NCBI GenBank assembly: GCA_964650485.1
Contig: CAZYTX010000027.1
Span: forward strand, 1-49,473
Origin: CAZYTX01 sp964650485
GTDB lineage: Bacteria; RBG-13-61-14; DATKZS01
Length of the DNA: 49,473 nt
Direction: 5' to 3'
Shown: in pieces, positions 15,526-24,880 of the stretch
Layout of the letters: the number at the start of each line of letters is the position of its first letter
Position numbering within the stretch: position 1 is the first letter of the stretch
Made by a program: the position numbers and the translations under genes
Notes under the pieces: generated by a model
What the model was told of the DNA's origin: nothing
What the model saw: the letters and a program-made list of their open reading frames with translations, nothing else
The model's database searches: none

Positions 15526-16575
15526 TCAAAATACAGCCGCCGACACAAGGCCCAGCACGAACCACCCGCCGGCGACCCGCACCCACCATACTCCCCAGGC
15601 CACGTACCACAGGGGCCAGAGCGGGTACGACTCCGGGGGAGCATCAGGGTCGAACCTCTCCCTCAGATCCCTGGGAATGACCTCCTCGGCCATGGCGAAA
15701 GCCTCGGCCGGCGTCCCCGGCGCCTCCGATCCAAGCGTCTCCAGGAACCTGCTCGCCCGGGGCAGTGTTACAAGTGTAAGCATGGCAGGCCAGGGCAGCC
15801 ACCCCCCGACGGACATCCCGACAACAGCCAGGTAAAAGGCCCACACCATCATTTGGGTGGCACGCCTCCCCCGCTTGTGGCCAAGCGCCACAGGCAGGGT
15901 GCGCACCCCCTTTTCCCGGTCCTTGTCGAACTTGTCCAGGTGCTTGCCCATGAGCACCGCGGCCACTCCTATGCCGTAAGGTATGGAGGCGCCCCATACC
16001 CAGGCCGGCGCCGACCCCGCCATGCAGAAGTAGGTCCCTGAGATCATGAGCGGACCCCAGATAAGGAATATGGCAAGCTCGCCCAGACCGCGGTGCTTTA
16101 GCTTGAGCGGAGGGGCCACGTAGAACACGCTCATGAAAACCCCGGCCGCGGCGAACAGCAGCACCTGCCAGCCCGCGGCCAGCGCCAGCAATACGGCGAC
16201 GCCCAGGTCGAGGAGGTTGCATAATACGATCGCGGCTATGAGCTGGTTCCTGCTCACCAGGTTGTCCAGCACCGGGTGGGGGGCGTAGCTGGCCCGGGGG
16301 TAGTCCTCGGTGTCAACCCCGCCCAAAACGTCGAACAGGTCGTTCACCATGTTGTTGGAGGCGTGGGCCAGCACCAGGCCCAGGGCTACCAGCAGGAGCA
16401 GTCCCGGCCGGAGATGACCGTCAATCGCGCCCAGCAGGCCCCCGATAAGCGCGGAGATCAGGGTCATGGAAAAAACGCACGGCCGGGTGATGAGCAGCCA
16501 CCTGCTCACCGCGTCCATGCGCGCACCCACGGGAAGGTTGCAGGTCCTTATGATCTCTATCCAGTTGCGCCACAT
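15526..16575 (-). CDS. UbiA-family prenyltransferase
   Basis: Integral membrane prenyltransferase of 349 residues with about eight or nine hydrophobic helices. The two Asp motifs that bind prenyl diphosphate through Mg are visible: NDLFDVLGGVD at residues 78-88 and DKFDKDREKG near residue 215. The family includes MenA, UbiA and heme/chlorophyll prenyltransferases; the RASYAPHPVL segment after motif 1 resembles MenA-like proteins, but the acceptor cannot be decided from sequence. The start at 16575 is preferred because GGAGG lies upstream at good spacing, whereas the frame extended to 16626 has none. No quinone genes are adjacent. Divergent from the DUF362 gene. Confidence 0.85.
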   Translation of the reverse strand: MWRNWIEIIRTCNLPVGARMDAVSRWLLITRPCVFSMTLISALIGGLLGAIDGHLRPGLLLLVALGLVLAHASNNMVNDLFDVLGGVDTEDYPRASYAPHPVLDNLVSRNQLIAAIVLCNLLDLGVAVLLALAAGWQVLLFAAAGVFMSVFYVAPPLKLKHRGLGELAIFLIWGPLMISGTYFCMAGSAPAWVWGASIPYGIGVAAVLMGKHLDKFDKDREKGVRTLPVALGHKRGRRATQMMVWAFYLAVVGMSVGGWLPWPAMLTLVTLPRASRFLETLGSEAPGTPAEAFAMAEEVIPRDLRERFDPDAPPESYPLWPLWYVAWGVWWVRVAGGWFVLGLVSAAVF

Positions 16576-16684
16576 ATCTTTAAACCTCCAGACGCCTATT
16601 GTGGCACTTTGACCGTGCGCTGGCAACAGGGGGCGATTATGTTAGTGTGGTAATTTATGGATTTTTGGAAAGGAGTTTTGACCC

Positions 16685-17755
16685 ATGGAGCCGACGGTCT
16701 ATTTTGCAAGGCTGAAAGACGGCGCCGCTCCCCGCACCCAGGCAATGGCCGCGAGGAAAGCGGTCGAGCTGACCGGCTTCCCGGACAAGCTGGCTAAAAA
16801 GGACATGGCCGCAATAAAGGTGCACGTGGGAGAGCACAGGAACGTGACCCACCTGAAACCACAGGTGGCTGCGTCCATTGTTAAGCTTGTTAAAAGCTCG
16901 GGTGCACAGCCCTTCCTCACCGACACCTCCACCCTCTACAGGGGGAGGCGCGACAACGGTATCAAGCACGTGATGCACGCGCACGCCCACGGCTTCTCCG
17001 TCGAGGCCACCGGCGCGCCTTTCATACCCGCGGACGGCCTCTCCGGCTCGCGCGAGATCGAGGCGGTCATCAACGGAGAGCTGAACAAGAGCGTGAAGAT
17101 AGCGGCCGAGGTCATGATGGCCGATGCCCTTGTGGTGCTCAGCCACCCCACCGGCCACATGGCCACCGCCCTGGGCGCGGCCATAAAGAACGTGGGCATG
17201 GGCCTGGCCTCGCGCGCCGGCAAGATGAGGCAGCACTCGTCCGCAAAGCCAACTATAAGAAGAGAGGACTGCCAGGCGTGCGACAGGTGCAGGGTGTGGT
17301 GCCCGGAGGGGGCCGTCAAGGAGAAGAAGGGCGTGTATTACATACGCATGGAAGAATGCATCGGCTGCGGGCAATGCCTTGCCGTATGCCCGCACGCCGC
17401 GGTCAAGTTCGACTGGGAGACCGACTCGGCTGCCCTGCAGAAGCTCACGGCCGAGCACGCCGCGGGCGCCGTCAGGCACTTCAGGGACAAGGCGGTGTTC
17501 GTGAACGTGCTTGCGGACATGACAAAGGAGTGCGATTGCCTGAACACCCGGCAGAAAAAGGCGGTGCCAGACCTGGGTGTGCTGGCTTCAACCGATATAG
17601 TGGCCATAGACCAGGCCACCCTGGACCTCACCGAGGAGCATCACGGCGCCGACCTGGGCTCTTTTTCCTTCCCGCACCTCGACCCCAGCGTGCAGGTGAT
17701 ACACGCTGAGAAGCTGGGCCTGGGCAGAAGGGAGTACAGCCTGGTGCAGGCCTGA
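16685..17755 (+). CDS. DUF362 domain protein with two [4Fe-4S] clusters
   Basis: 356-residue protein with a DUF362 body (residues 1-175: VKVHVGEH, FLTDTSTLYRGRRDN, HPTGHMATALGAAIKN) and a ferredoxin insert at about residues 190-240. The insert has two complete CxxCxxCxxxCP motifs (CQACDRCRVWCP and CIGCGQCLAVCP), binding two [4Fe-4S] clusters. The DUF362 part resumes afterwards (FVNVLADMTKECDC, DIVAIDQATLDL). Such proteins are very common in strict anaerobes and probably carry electrons, but the partner is not known. No signal peptide. GGAG lies upstream of the ATG at 16685. Confidence 0.88.
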   Translation: MEPTVYFARLKDGAAPRTQAMAARKAVELTGFPDKLAKKDMAAIKVHVGEHRNVTHLKPQVAASIVKLVKSSGAQPFLTDTSTLYRGRRDNGIKHVMHAHAHGFSVEATGAPFIPADGLSGSREIEAVINGELNKSVKIAAEVMMADALVVLSHPTGHMATALGAAIKNVGMGLASRAGKMRQHSSAKPTIRREDCQACDRCRVWCPEGAVKEKKGVYYIRMEECIGCGQCLAVCPHAAVKFDWETDSAALQKLTAEHAAGAVRHFRDKAVFVNVLADMTKECDCLNTRQKKAVPDLGVLASTDIVAIDQATLDLTEEHHGADLGSFSFPHLDPSVQVIHAEKLGLGRREYSLVQA

Positions 17756-17864
17756 TCCTATTAGAAATCGGATTGCATGCCCGAGGCTGCCGGGCCTCTC
17801 TCTGGCCGTGTCTGGCGCAACTTATCACCGGGCCAGGTCCCTTTTTACCGAGAAAAACCTCGCG

Positions 17865-20333
17865 CTAGACACGTATCTTTATAAGGTGCCCCCCCCCGTC
17901 GTCGGCAAGAGACACCCGCAGGGTCCGCACGGACAGATCATAGCCGCACTCGACCCCCTCTTGCAAGCCGGTATCTTGCTCGCGCGGACCGGGCTCCAGG
18001 GCCCGCCCGTCAAGCTGCACTCCCTGCGGCCGGCCGTGGAGTCGGACCCGCATGATGAGCCGCCTCGCAGGAGGCTCGAACTCTCCCCTCTTCTCTTCCA
18101 TCCTGATCCTGAGCTCCTGGCCCGCCCGCTCCTGCGAGAACCCGCGCTCGGAGAAGGCCCCCTTCAAATACTCTTCCGTTTCGCCGTCGTCCTCGTAGAG
18201 GACTTCGCGGGAGTAGCCCGCGGACGGAGGGTAGAGGTCTACGAAGAGCTGTTCAGGGTAGTGCTGATCGAGGTGGTCCAGGGCCGGCCATGAAAAAAGA
18301 ACCGCCCCCTCGCGAACGTACGCGGGAAGCAGGTCCAGGGGGGCCTCGCGCCCGATCGTAGCCGGGCCGCGTATCTTCTCTCCGGTCCAGAAGTCGGTCC
18401 ATCCGCATTCGGGCAGGTATAGGTTCCGGGACCGCGCGCCCTTTTGCAGCACCGGCGCCAGCATGATCCAGGGACCGGACATGACCTGGTCCTCTATCCC
18501 GGCCGCGGCAGGGTCGTCTTGGAACTCGTAGAACAGCGGCCGCAGCACCGGGGCGCCGGTCAGACAGCACCGCCTTATCAGCGTGTAAAGTGTGGGGTGC
18601 AGCCGGTAGCGGAGCTTAATGTAGTTTCTCGCGATCTCCTTTATCTCCGGCCCGAAGCTCCACGGCTCCTGCCGCCGGGTGCGGATGGCGGTGTGGCTGC
18701 GGCAGAAGGGGTAGAAGGCCCCCAGCTCGATCCAGCGGGCGAACAGCTCCCCGGTGCAGTCCCCCTTGAAGCCGCCGATGTCGGGCCCGGCCATGCCCAC
18801 TCCCGATAGGCCCAGGTTTGCGAGCATTGGTATGGACCGTGCGAGCCCGAAGAAGGAGGAGGCGTTGTCCCCGTTCCATACGTATGAGTATCTTTGCACG
18901 CCGGCGTACCCGGCCCGGGTGAGGAGGAAAGGGCGCCTGCCCGGCCGGGACTTTGCGAGCCCCTGCCGCGACGCCCTGGCCATCATCATGCCGTACACGT
19001 TCCTGAAGCACAGGTGCGGAGTTTTCCTCCCTTCGTCGTCGTGGACCATGCGAGGCTTCCTGATGTGCCTGAGAGGAAGCACGCAGTCCTTGAAGCGGAT
19101 GCTGCGCTTCCAGCAGGAGGGCTCGTTCATGTCGTTCCACGCGCCCTCGATGCCCGCGTCAGCCAGGCGCTTTTGTTTTTCAGCCCACCAGTCTATGACC
19201 TCGGGCCTGGAGAAGTCGGGGAAGGCGACCTTCCTGGGCCACACCTGGGCGTTATACTCTTTCCCGTCCTCTCCATTGCAGAAGTAGTCCTTGTCCCTGC
19301 CCTCGACGTAGAGGTCGAAGTCATGCTCCGCGGACACGCCCGGGTCAACCAGGGCCACCAGCTTGAACCCCTTGCCGCGCATCTCCTTTGAGAGCCCCTT
19401 CGGGTCCGGGAACCTGGCCGGGTCAAAGGTGAACACCCGGTAGCGGTCCATGTGTCCTATGTCAAGGTGTATACTATCGCAGGGCACGTCCTCCTGCCTG
19501 AACCTCTGCGCGATCCCCCGCACCTCGCCCTCGTCTTTGTACGACCACCTCGACTGGTGGAACCCCAGCGACCAGCGCGGGGGCATGGGCATCCTTCCTG
19601 CCAGGCCGGTGAACCGCTCCACCACCTCGCTAACGGCCGGGCCCTCGATGATGTAGAGGTCCAGCTCGCCGGCGAGCGCGGTGTAGGAGAAAAGTTCGGG
19701 TCGGGACTTGCCGGCGTCGAAGCGCGAGAAGCAGGGGTTGTCGAAAAACATGCCGGCGGCCCTGCCCTCCCGCATTGTGATGCACATTGGTATGGACATG
19801 TATATGGGGTCGTAGTCCCTGGGGTATGCCCTGTCCGTGTTCCACATGGTCATGGCCCGGCCGCTTTTATCGAGCGGCCCGGTCTTCTCGCCGAAGCCGT
19901 GGAACCTCATGCCCGGCCGTATGAGGAGAGTGGCCATGACCCCTGAAGGCAGCCAACCGAACCCGGTCTGCGGGTGGTCCCGGTAAAGCTCCGCGCCCTC
20001 CCGGTCGTACACCAGCATCCGGAGCGGGCTCCTGGCAACCAGCACCCTGATGCCGTCGAATTCGAGCTCCAGCTTCTCTGGGTGATCCGCGGCCTCGGGC
20101 TCTATCTTGCCGCTCTTGTCGGCCACCGCCGCGAAAGACCGGTCCTCCGGCCCCTCGCCTTCATCGAATGATCCGCTCCTGCTGGAGCGCACACGGAGCA
20201 CATGGGCCTGCGGGCAGGAGAGCATGAGGGCACCCGGCTCCGAGCGCAGGATGACGCTCTTGTCTTTTATCCCGTGCCCCAAAAGATCGCCGATCCTCGC
20301 TATCTTTTTCCTCGCGGCAGTGACCGTGCTCAT
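17865..20333 (-). CDS. Glycoside hydrolase family 31, alpha-glucosidase-like, cytosolic
   Basis: 822-residue GH31 enzyme without signal peptide. An N-terminal beta-sandwich (to about residue 230, with GFGEKTGPLDKSG) precedes the catalytic barrel. The nucleophile Asp is in AWNDMNEPS near residue 401, and the acid/base Asp in VWNGDNASSF near residue 483. GPDIGGF and HTAIRTRRQEPWSFG follow as in alpha-glucosidases. It probably removes alpha-linked glucose from non-reducing ends. The ATG at 20333 is the first with a plausible upstream AGGG; a frame start at 20366 is possible. It is divergent from the second GH31 gene, and the shared 125-base region may control both. Confidence 0.9.
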   Translation of the reverse strand: MSTVTAARKKIARIGDLLGHGIKDKSVILRSEPGALMLSCPQAHVLRVRSSRSGSFDEGEGPEDRSFAAVADKSGKIEPEAADHPEKLELEFDGIRVLVARSPLRMLVYDREGAELYRDHPQTGFGWLPSGVMATLLIRPGMRFHGFGEKTGPLDKSGRAMTMWNTDRAYPRDYDPIYMSIPMCITMREGRAAGMFFDNPCFSRFDAGKSRPELFSYTALAGELDLYIIEGPAVSEVVERFTGLAGRMPMPPRWSLGFHQSRWSYKDEGEVRGIAQRFRQEDVPCDSIHLDIGHMDRYRVFTFDPARFPDPKGLSKEMRGKGFKLVALVDPGVSAEHDFDLYVEGRDKDYFCNGEDGKEYNAQVWPRKVAFPDFSRPEVIDWWAEKQKRLADAGIEGAWNDMNEPSCWKRSIRFKDCVLPLRHIRKPRMVHDDEGRKTPHLCFRNVYGMMMARASRQGLAKSRPGRRPFLLTRAGYAGVQRYSYVWNGDNASSFFGLARSIPMLANLGLSGVGMAGPDIGGFKGDCTGELFARWIELGAFYPFCRSHTAIRTRRQEPWSFGPEIKEIARNYIKLRYRLHPTLYTLIRRCCLTGAPVLRPLFYEFQDDPAAAGIEDQVMSGPWIMLAPVLQKGARSRNLYLPECGWTDFWTGEKIRGPATIGREAPLDLLPAYVREGAVLFSWPALDHLDQHYPEQLFVDLYPPSAGYSREVLYEDDGETEEYLKGAFSERGFSQERAGQELRIRMEEKRGEFEPPARRLIMRVRLHGRPQGVQLDGRALEPGPREQDTGLQEGVECGYDLSVRTLRVSLADDGGGHLIKIRV

Positions 20334-20393
20334 ACCTGAATTTCCCTGGCAGCAAGATACTATCAACCATGGAAAGAAGCAACACCCCCTGCT

Positions 20394-20441
20394 TTGACTT
20401 GCATTAACGCGGGTAATAAAATTCCTTGCATTGCAGGAAAT
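20394..20441 (+). promoter_or_regulatory. Promoter and hairpin operator candidate between the divergent GH31 genes
   Basis: TTGACT (20394-20399), a 17-base spacer and TAAAAT (20417-20422) make a strong sigma-70 promoter pointing at the lipoprotein GH31. Just downstream, TTCCT...AGGAA (about 20423-20440) is a small dyad spanning the probable start of transcription, where a repressor could bind. AAAGGAGG follows before the ATG at 20459. Confidence 0.65.
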
Positions 20442-20458
20442 CTTAAAGGAGGAATGCG

Positions 20459-22759
20459 ATGGGAAACATGTTCAATCGTGGCCTGGGCTCCGCGGGCCTC
20501 GCGGCTTTGTTGCTTTTGGCGTGCGCTTCCAACGCCTCTGATAACACTCTCCAGGGCGAGCTCATGCGGGTCACTATCGAGCGGGAACCGTTCGCCCTCC
20601 GGGTGGAGGACGCCGGTGGACGGCCCTTGCTCGAGACCTCCAGAGGAGTGGGCTTTGCTTCATACGAAGTCGAGAACCCGCACCAGCTTATAGCCTGGTG
20701 GAGGTGGAAAGAGATAGAGCGGAAGCCCTGGAGCCTGGCCGGCCACGTGGCAAGGGCTGAGCGGGCTGGTGACGAGCTTGTGGTCGAGCTGGCCGAGGAA
20801 GCGGGCGGCAGCGCGGTGGTCCGTATAAAGGCGCGCTTCATTGACCGGAGGTCTTTGCGGGTGGAGACAGAGATCATCGGCCTGCCTGAGATGAACCGCA
20901 TGGCCCTGCATTTCCATACTGGAGAGGATGAGCGCTACTTCGGCATGGGAGAGCGGTTCAACTCCGCGGAGCACTCGGGCGAGGAGGTGAAGGTGTGGAG
21001 CGAGGAGGGCGGCCTGGGCATATCGCATCTGTCAAGGCTCTGGCCCGGCTGTCCCTTCAACCCCTTCCCCCACGGCAAGGACATGACCTACTACCCGGTG
21101 CCTTTCTTCCTGAACACGAAAGGATACGGCTTTCTGCTGGACGACACCCGCTACAGCCTGTTCGATTTCGGGAGCTCACGCGAGGGCGAGCTTTGCATTA
21201 CCAACTGGAATAGCAGGCTTGACTTCGTGGTCTTCTACGGGCCCGGGCCGCTACGGGTGATCGAGGCCATGACCGCGTACACCGGGAGGATCACCCCGCC
21301 GCTGCCGTGGGTGTTCGCGCCCTGGAACGTGGCCATCGGCGGCTCGGACAGGGCGCGCGAGGTGGCGCAAAAGGTGCGTCGCGAGCACATACCTACCAGC
21401 GCCATCTGGTCCGAGGACTGGTGGTGGCGCACGGAGTGGGAGGTGAACCGCGAGCGCTACCCGGACTACGAGGAGCTGAACCAGGAGCTTGACCGCGAGG
21501 GCTTCCGGTACCTGGGCTACTTCCAGCCCAACGTGAGCCCTGACACCGAGGTCTTTGCTGAGGGAGACAAGCAAGGCTACTTCACCGCGGACGAGGAGGG
21601 CGACACTTATGTGTATACGCTGGCGGTGTGGAAGAAGGCGCAGCTTGACCTTACCAACCCGGATTCTCGCGAGTGGTGGAAGCAGAGCTTTTTTGCCAAG
21701 GCCGAGAGCATGGGGGTTGACGGGTGGATGCATGACTTCTCCGAGTACACACCGCCGGACTCGGTCTCTCACGACGGGAGCCGCGGCTGGGAGTTGCACA
21801 ACCTCTACCCGGTGCTCTGGGCCGAGCTGGGCCGGGAGTTCTGGGACCGGGCCAGGCCGGACGGGGACTACGTTTTCTTTGTCCGGGGAGGGTACACCGG
21901 CACGCAGAGGTACGCGCCGGTAATGTGGACCGGCGACCAGAACGCCAACTTCGAGCGCCTGGACGGGCTGCCCTCCAACATACCAGCCATTACCTCGGTT
22001 GGCATCTCCGGCCACCCCATAGGGACCACCGACATAGCCGGCTACCACTGCCTGCTCTCCACCCGCGCGGACAAGGAGCTTTTCATGAGGTGGACGGAGC
22101 TGGGATCGCTGCTGCCGGTGATGAGGAACCACCGGGGGCTGATCACCTGCCGCAACTGGCGGTTCGACCGGGACCGGGAGACCCTAGTGCACTACAAGAA
22201 GTACGCCCGGCTGCACGCGTCCCTGTTCCCCTACATATACACCTTAGTGTACGAGGCCGCGGACAGGGGCTGGCCGGTGGTGCGGCACCTGGTGCTGCAT
22301 TTCCCGGACGACCCGGGCTCGGCACAGCAGGACTACCAGTATCTCCTGGGCGACAGGCTGCTGGTGGCCCCGGTGATAGAGCGCGGCGCAAAAAAGTGGG
22401 AGGTCTACTTCCCGCCCGGCGAGTGGCGGCACTTCTGGAGCGAGAGCAGTTACCGGGGCCCGGGAAGTCACACTGTTCCCGCGCCGCCGGGCGAGGTCCC
22501 GCTGTTTGTGCGGCACGGCAAGGTGCTGCCCCTTTTCGGCTCCACCATTGACACCCTGGTGAAGGAGGACAGGGACGACCTGTTCGGGTTCGACGACGCC
22601 AACTCGTGCATGGAGGTCCTGTTCGCGGGCGAGGGCAGCGACGACTACGAGCTGTGGGACGGAACGGTTATAAGCTGTCGGCGGGAAGATGGAGCCGAAG
22701 GGAGCTGCCGGGTGAGGGGAGCGCCGGTAGGGCGCGAGTATACGTTCGTGTTTAAGTAG
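20459..22759 (+). CDS. Glycoside hydrolase family 31 lipoprotein (YihQ-like clade, substrate unknown)
   Basis: 766-residue exported GH31 enzyme. The N-terminus has a hydrophobic segment ending in the lipobox LLAC (Cys near 21), so it is probably a lipoprotein. The barrel contains the nucleophile Asp in GWMHDFSEYTPPDS near residue 424, the acid/base Asp in MWTGDQNANF near 491, and TTDIAGYH. The C-terminal half resembles the sulfoquinovosidase (YihQ) side of GH31 (VFFVRGGYTGTQRYAPVMW). The loop that binds the sulfonate in YihQ (a DWxGxRxTxFG pattern) is replaced by DWWWRTEWE, so the substrate is open. Divergent from the cytosolic GH31, suggesting outside-then-inside digestion of one glycan. Confidence 0.88.
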   Translation: MGNMFNRGLGSAGLAALLLLACASNASDNTLQGELMRVTIEREPFALRVEDAGGRPLLETSRGVGFASYEVENPHQLIAWWRWKEIERKPWSLAGHVARAERAGDELVVELAEEAGGSAVVRIKARFIDRRSLRVETEIIGLPEMNRMALHFHTGEDERYFGMGERFNSAEHSGEEVKVWSEEGGLGISHLSRLWPGCPFNPFPHGKDMTYYPVPFFLNTKGYGFLLDDTRYSLFDFGSSREGELCITNWNSRLDFVVFYGPGPLRVIEAMTAYTGRITPPLPWVFAPWNVAIGGSDRAREVAQKVRREHIPTSAIWSEDWWWRTEWEVNRERYPDYEELNQELDREGFRYLGYFQPNVSPDTEVFAEGDKQGYFTADEEGDTYVYTLAVWKKAQLDLTNPDSREWWKQSFFAKAESMGVDGWMHDFSEYTPPDSVSHDGSRGWELHNLYPVLWAELGREFWDRARPDGDYVFFVRGGYTGTQRYAPVMWTGDQNANFERLDGLPSNIPAITSVGISGHPIGTTDIAGYHCLLSTRADKELFMRWTELGSLLPVMRNHRGLITCRNWRFDRDRETLVHYKKYARLHASLFPYIYTLVYEAADRGWPVVRHLVLHFPDDPGSAQQDYQYLLGDRLLVAPVIERGAKKWEVYFPPGEWRHFWSESSYRGPGSHTVPAPPGEVPLFVRHGKVLPLFGSTIDTLVKEDRDDLFGFDDANSCMEVLFAGEGSDDYELWDGTVISCRREDGAEGSCRVRGAPVGREYTFVFK

Positions 22760-22810
22760 CCGGGAGGAGTGAACTTGGAGGGACCGCTCCGCGCACGGGC
22801 AGGGTATTTC

Positions 22811-23050
22811 TCATCCTCCTGCCAGGGGAGGAAAGATCGCTACCACGTCGCCCTCTTCGAGTTCCTGTGGGGGCTCTGCGTGCACCGCGTTCACCAGCAC
22901 CAGCAGCCTGGTCTCACCCGGGATGCCAAGGCCCTTGACAAGGTCTTCAACCGTGGCGCCGGGGGCCAGGTCCATGGAGGCCCGGCCGGCCTCGCCGCCA
23001 GGCGGCAGGTGCTTCCGGAGGGTGGCGAAGAGCTTTACGGTAACCTGCAT
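22811..23050 (-). CDS. MoaD/ThiS-like sulfur carrier, partner of AOR
   Basis: 79-residue beta-grasp protein ending in Gly-Gly (PPLAGG), the C-terminus needed for thiocarboxylation. VTVKLFATLRKHLPPG at the start and VLVNAVHAEPPQELEEGDVVAIFPP at the end match MoaD. The ATG follows the AOR stop without a gap (TAGATG), so the two are translationally coupled. Such MoaD-like proteins next to AOR genes are thought to make the dithiolene of the tungsten pterin cofactor. Confidence 0.9.
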   Translation of the reverse strand: MQVTVKLFATLRKHLPPGGEAGRASMDLAPGATVEDLVKGLGIPGETRLLVLVNAVHAEPPQELEEGDVVAIFPPLAGG

Positions 23051-24784
23051 CTAGAAATCGAACACCTGGTCGAGGCCGTCGGCCTTTACGTCGAACACGG
23101 TGTTGTGTGGCGGCAGCGGCTCTTTTTCCATGAACTCGGGCAGACGGTCGTCGGCCTGGGTGAGCCCGGCCTCGGAGTTAAAGTCCCTCTCCGCTTTGAG
23201 CACGGCCCGGCCGTAGTCTTCCAGGTCGTCAAGAGTCATGTCCCATCCGAAGAGGGAGCTGATCATGTCGGGGAGGGTCTGGAATGCTTCCTTGTTGTCT
23301 CGTATGGCGAAGGTGACGAAGGAGCAGAGCCCGGTGGAGTCCAGTGCCGCGGCGGCTATCTGCAGCCTCCTTGACAGCTCCACCTGCCCCTCTGCCTTCA
23401 AGGGGTCCACCCTTCCTCCCACGCCCATGATATTCGATTCGACGGCGTATCCCGCGGTGTGGTCCGCGCCCATTGTGGAGGTTGCGTAGGTGACGCCGAT
23501 GCCCTTGATGGCCCGGGGGTCGTATGCTGACATGGCCTGCCGCTTTGCCACCGGCACCCGGTCCACGCCGAAGACCTCGCCTGTTATCGCGGCCCCGTTT
23601 CCGATGACCCTGCCCAGGTGGGTGCCTTTCTCGATCTCTCGTATTAGCTCGAGCCCGGCCTTGGTGTCGCCGAACTCTTTAATCCCGGCCTGCATGGCCA
23701 CTGCTATTGCGCAGCCGGTCTCCATGGTGTCGAGCCCGAGGTCGTCGCACAGCCGGTCAATCCTTGCGAGTGTATCGAGGTCATCCACCCCGCAGTTGGC
23801 CCCGTGCGCCCACACGGTCTCGTATTCTAGCCCGGAGGTCACGTATTCCTTGTTCTCGTCCACGAAGACGTTGGAACACTGTATTATGCAGGTGGTGCAG
23901 GCGGAGTGGGTGGTCTGGCCGCCCCTTTTGGTGAGCAGCTCGTGCAGGGCCTCGCCGCTGATCTTTGCCGCGCCCTCGAACTGCCCCTGGCTGAAGTTCT
24001 TTGTGGGGAACGCGCCGGAGGCGTTGATAATACTCACCATGGAGTTGGTGCCGAACACTGCCATGGCTCCGCCCTTCTTGGTCACGGGATGGGAGGAGAG
24101 GGCCTCGCGGAGGCCCTTTGCGGCCAGCTTGAACTTATCCTTGTCAGCATACTGGACCTTGCTCTCGCCTAGGTCGTCCAGCACCACCGCCTTCAGCCCT
24201 TTGCTCCCCATCACCGCGCCTGGCCCACCCCTGGCGGCGTGTCGTGATGGCCGGCCGTTGGTGTCGGTGACCGCGATGGATGCCGCGGCGAGCTTCATCT
24301 CTCCCGCCGGCCCAGCGGAGATGACCCCGATCTTGTGGCCGTGCTTTTCCCGCAGTTTCTCCACCAGCTCGTAGTTCTTCATGCCCTTGTACTGGTCCGC
24401 GGGCAAAAGCTTTGCACTCTCCTGGTCTATTAAGAGGTAGAAGAACTTTCCCTCTTGGGCCTTGCCCTGGACCACTACGGCTTTTATTCCCAGCCGGGCC
24501 AGCTTGGTGGCCGCGGTCCCTCCCACGTTGCTCTCCTTGATGCCCCGGGTGAGCGGGCTCTTTGCGCCGATGGAGAGCCTGCCGGAGTTGGCCGCGCTGG
24601 TTCCGCTCAAGAGACCGGGCGCGATCACCAGCCTGTTGTCAGGGCCCAGGGGATGGCACCCCGGCGGGACCTCTTTTCTCACCAGCATGGAGGTGAGGGC
24701 CCTTCCTCCGAACTTCGAGTAATCGCCCGGCTCCTCGAACGCGGCCTCGCCGGCGCCCATGTCAACCCTGATAAGCCTGCTCAT
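23051..24784 (-). CDS. aor: Aldehyde ferredoxin oxidoreductase (tungsten-dependent type)
   Basis: 577-residue member of the AOR family, which oxidises aldehydes to acids with ferredoxin and holds a tungsten bis-pterin and one [4Fe-4S] cluster. The N-terminal domain shows YSKFGGRALTSMLVRKEVPP, LVIAPGLLSGT and GRLSIGAKSPLT. The cluster ligands are CTTCIIQC near residue 293 plus the later Cys in LDSTGLCSF near 490. The pterin-binding segments DTNGRPSRHAARGGPGAVMGSKGLKAV and GVTYATSTMGADHT are present. It is slightly shorter than the roughly 600-residue archaeal enzyme. The MoaD-like gene follows directly. In a sulfate reducer or syntroph it would detoxify or use aldehydes or run acid reduction; the substrate is not predictable. 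Confidence 0.93.
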   Translation of the reverse strand: MSRLIRVDMGAGEAAFEEPGDYSKFGGRALTSMLVRKEVPPGCHPLGPDNRLVIAPGLLSGTSAANSGRLSIGAKSPLTRGIKESNVGGTAATKLARLGIKAVVVQGKAQEGKFFYLLIDQESAKLLPADQYKGMKNYELVEKLREKHGHKIGVISAGPAGEMKLAAASIAVTDTNGRPSRHAARGGPGAVMGSKGLKAVVLDDLGESKVQYADKDKFKLAAKGLREALSSHPVTKKGGAMAVFGTNSMVSIINASGAFPTKNFSQGQFEGAAKISGEALHELLTKRGGQTTHSACTTCIIQCSNVFVDENKEYVTSGLEYETVWAHGANCGVDDLDTLARIDRLCDDLGLDTMETGCAIAVAMQAGIKEFGDTKAGLELIREIEKGTHLGRVIGNGAAITGEVFGVDRVPVAKRQAMSAYDPRAIKGIGVTYATSTMGADHTAGYAVESNIMGVGGRVDPLKAEGQVELSRRLQIAAAALDSTGLCSFVTFAIRDNKEAFQTLPDMISSLFGWDMTLDDLEDYGRAVLKAERDFNSEAGLTQADDRLPEFMEKEPLPPHNTVFDVKADGLDQVFDF

Positions 24785-24880
24785 GATCTTCTTCCTTCCC
24801 TGGGTGTGATCCCATTAGCACGCATTACTTTCATTGCTTGTGCACTCCTTTATACATCATCTGTTGAGGCAAGGAAAGCC

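Noticed and set aside
20459..22759. Calling the lipoprotein GH31 a true sulfoquinovosidase
   Set aside because: The overall second half resembles YihQ, but the loop that carries the sulfonate-binding Arg in YihQ is not recognisable here, so only clade similarity is claimed.
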